A stretch of 64,000 nucleotides of DNA from Burkholderiales bacterium (GTDB lineage Bacteria > Pseudomonadota > Gammaproteobacteria > Burkholderiales > Burkholderiaceae_C): the NCBI GenBank assembly GCA_017307855.1, contig JAFKGD010000002.1:620001-684000 (forward strand), given 5' to 3'. Made by a program: the position numbers and the translations under genes. Every line of letters begins with the position of its first letter. The stretch's first letter is position 1. Positions 63,477-64,000 of this stretch are shown piece by piece. The notes under the pieces were generated by a model. That model did no database searches. It worked only from the letters and a program-made list of their open reading frames with translations, and was not told the DNA's origin.

Positions 63477-64000
63477 CGCGCGGCTCCGGGTTTCGTGGTC
63501 TTGCCCGCGCCAATCGCTTGCGCCGCGCTGGCTGCGATGCGCGTGATGGCGTAGGCCGTTACGTGCTGCGCGATGCCGCTCTTGTAGGCAGGCTCGTGCT
63601 CGATGCCGGGAATACCGAAGATCTGATGCACGTTCGGCAACGGCGCGCGTCCGCTCGCCACCGGCACTGTGCCGTCTCCGCTGTCGGCAGCAGGTAGCAA
63701 CTGCACGTTGTACGTGGGAGCGCCTTGCACCGCGCCCCGCAATTGTTCGGGGTTGGTTCCGTCCATTACTGCCCTGTCATGGCGCACATCCAGCGCCTGC
63801 GTTCCGGCCAGGCGCTTCGAGCGCCATTCGGTCGGCAGGGTCTCGATCTGCCAGCACACCGTCTCGAAGCTGGGAACACCGTGGCCGTAGAAGGCGTAGG
63901 TGTTGGGGTGGTAGGGGACCGCTGCGGATGCGTTCAGCTTCGCGTGAAACGAAGAGGCCAGACGAAGGGTCTTGAGATACGTCGTCCACGTGAGCGGCTC
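63473..64000 (-). CDS. Lipase/esterase-like protein, C-terminal part (possible T6SS effector), truncated by window end
   Basis: The frame is open to the window edge, giving 175 C-terminal residues. They contain VPYHPNTYAFYGHG, then GDGTVPVASGRAPLP, a loop carrying the expected catalytic Asp, and IPGIEHEPAYKSGIAQHVT with a candidate catalytic His, as in PGAP1/LCAT-like alpha/beta hydrolases. Any nucleophile Ser (GxSxG) lies outside the window. Position next to tssF-tssG-tssA suggests a phospholipase effector of the Tle type. No immunity gene is recognisable inside the window unless it is the coupled 64-residue protein. Confidence 0.65.
   Translation of the reverse strand, partial: EPLTWTTYLKTLRLASSFHAKLNASAAVPYHPNTYAFYGHGVPSFETVCWQIETLPTEWRSKRLAGTQALDVRHDRAVMDGTNPEQLRGAVQGAPTYNVQLLPAADSGDGTVPVASGRAPLPNVHQIFGIPGIEHEPAYKSGIAQHVTAYAITRIAASAAQAIGAGKTTKPGAAR

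Overview
The window is gene-dense, GC-rich DNA (roughly 68-70 % G+C by eye) from a betaproteobacterium of the order Burkholderiales, most likely Comamonadaceae or Alcaligenaceae. The reasons are four periplasmic receptors of the Bug (tripartite tricarboxylate) type or a related kind, a DUF1631 protein, a MocR regulator beside a DUF1127 gene, a DUF3703-CadA-MerR metal locus and many LysR/TetR/AraC regulators. No tRNA, rRNA, CRISPR array or insertion sequence was seen. No stretch longer than 300 bases lacks a gene; the longest gaps are 282 bp (56315-56596) and about 200 bp.

Layout. (1) 1-4.7 kb: a MacA-MacB-outer-membrane-factor efflux operon in which the outer-membrane gene carries an in-frame amber codon. 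(2) 4.7-15 kb: two catabolic modules. One is a DapA-type aldolase with a Bug receptor, divergent from a TetR gene. The other is a six-gene minus-strand operon (Bug receptor, SDR, aryl-AMP/CoA ligase, amidohydrolase, 3-oxoadipyl-CoA-type thiolase, enoyl-CoA hydratase), divergent from a LysR gene with a clear ATAC-N7-GTAT box. (3) 15-19 kb: housekeeping-like singles (GNAT, DUF502, flavodoxin-like oxidoreductase, OsmC, LysR). (4) 19.2-26.9 kb: a pyrimidine-linked cluster: a variant orotate phosphoribosyltransferase, an M20 carbamoylase/amidohydrolase, PyrK, class 1B PyrD, a GntR regulator and a complete polar-amino-acid-type ABC transporter. (5) 27-32.4 kb: a glycerophosphodiesterase, a glutaminase with a long N-terminal extension, a ModA-like protein without signal peptide, and a MocR regulator with a DUF1127 protein. 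(6) 32.5-35.5 kb: Cd/Pb/Zn resistance (CadR/PbrR-type MerR, DUF3703, P-type ATPase) with a 19-bp-spacer MerR promoter.

(7) 35.7-38.9 kb is the most unusual region. A PAAR tip protein is translationally coupled to a Tae4-family peptidoglycan amidase. Four small, mutually similar membrane proteins with a cysteine-containing loop follow, interleaved with a 98 %-identical partial copy of the toxin 3' half and at least one decayed toxin tail. G+C falls to about 50 % here. I read it as an auxiliary type VI secretion effector-immunity island that grew by tandem duplication.

(8) 39.1-44.2 kb: a YitT-type membrane protein and a copper-resistance operon (DUF2946-like, TolC-family lipoprotein, multicopper oxidase, DUF411, CusF-like). 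(9) 44.3-52 kb: a P1/NylC-type aminopeptidase, a sulfatase coupled to a Bug receptor, divergent from an AraC regulator coupled to a membrane-anchored TAXI protein, then TetR and glutathione S-transferase. (10) 52-59 kb: DUF1631 protein, EttA, then a YqcI-cupin-APC transporter operon. (11) 59-64 kb: part of a type VI secretion cluster (tssA, tssG, tssF, a 64-residue protein and the C-terminal part of a lipase-like protein running off the window). The main T6SS cluster and the PAAR-Tae4 island at 35.7 kb may serve the same machine.
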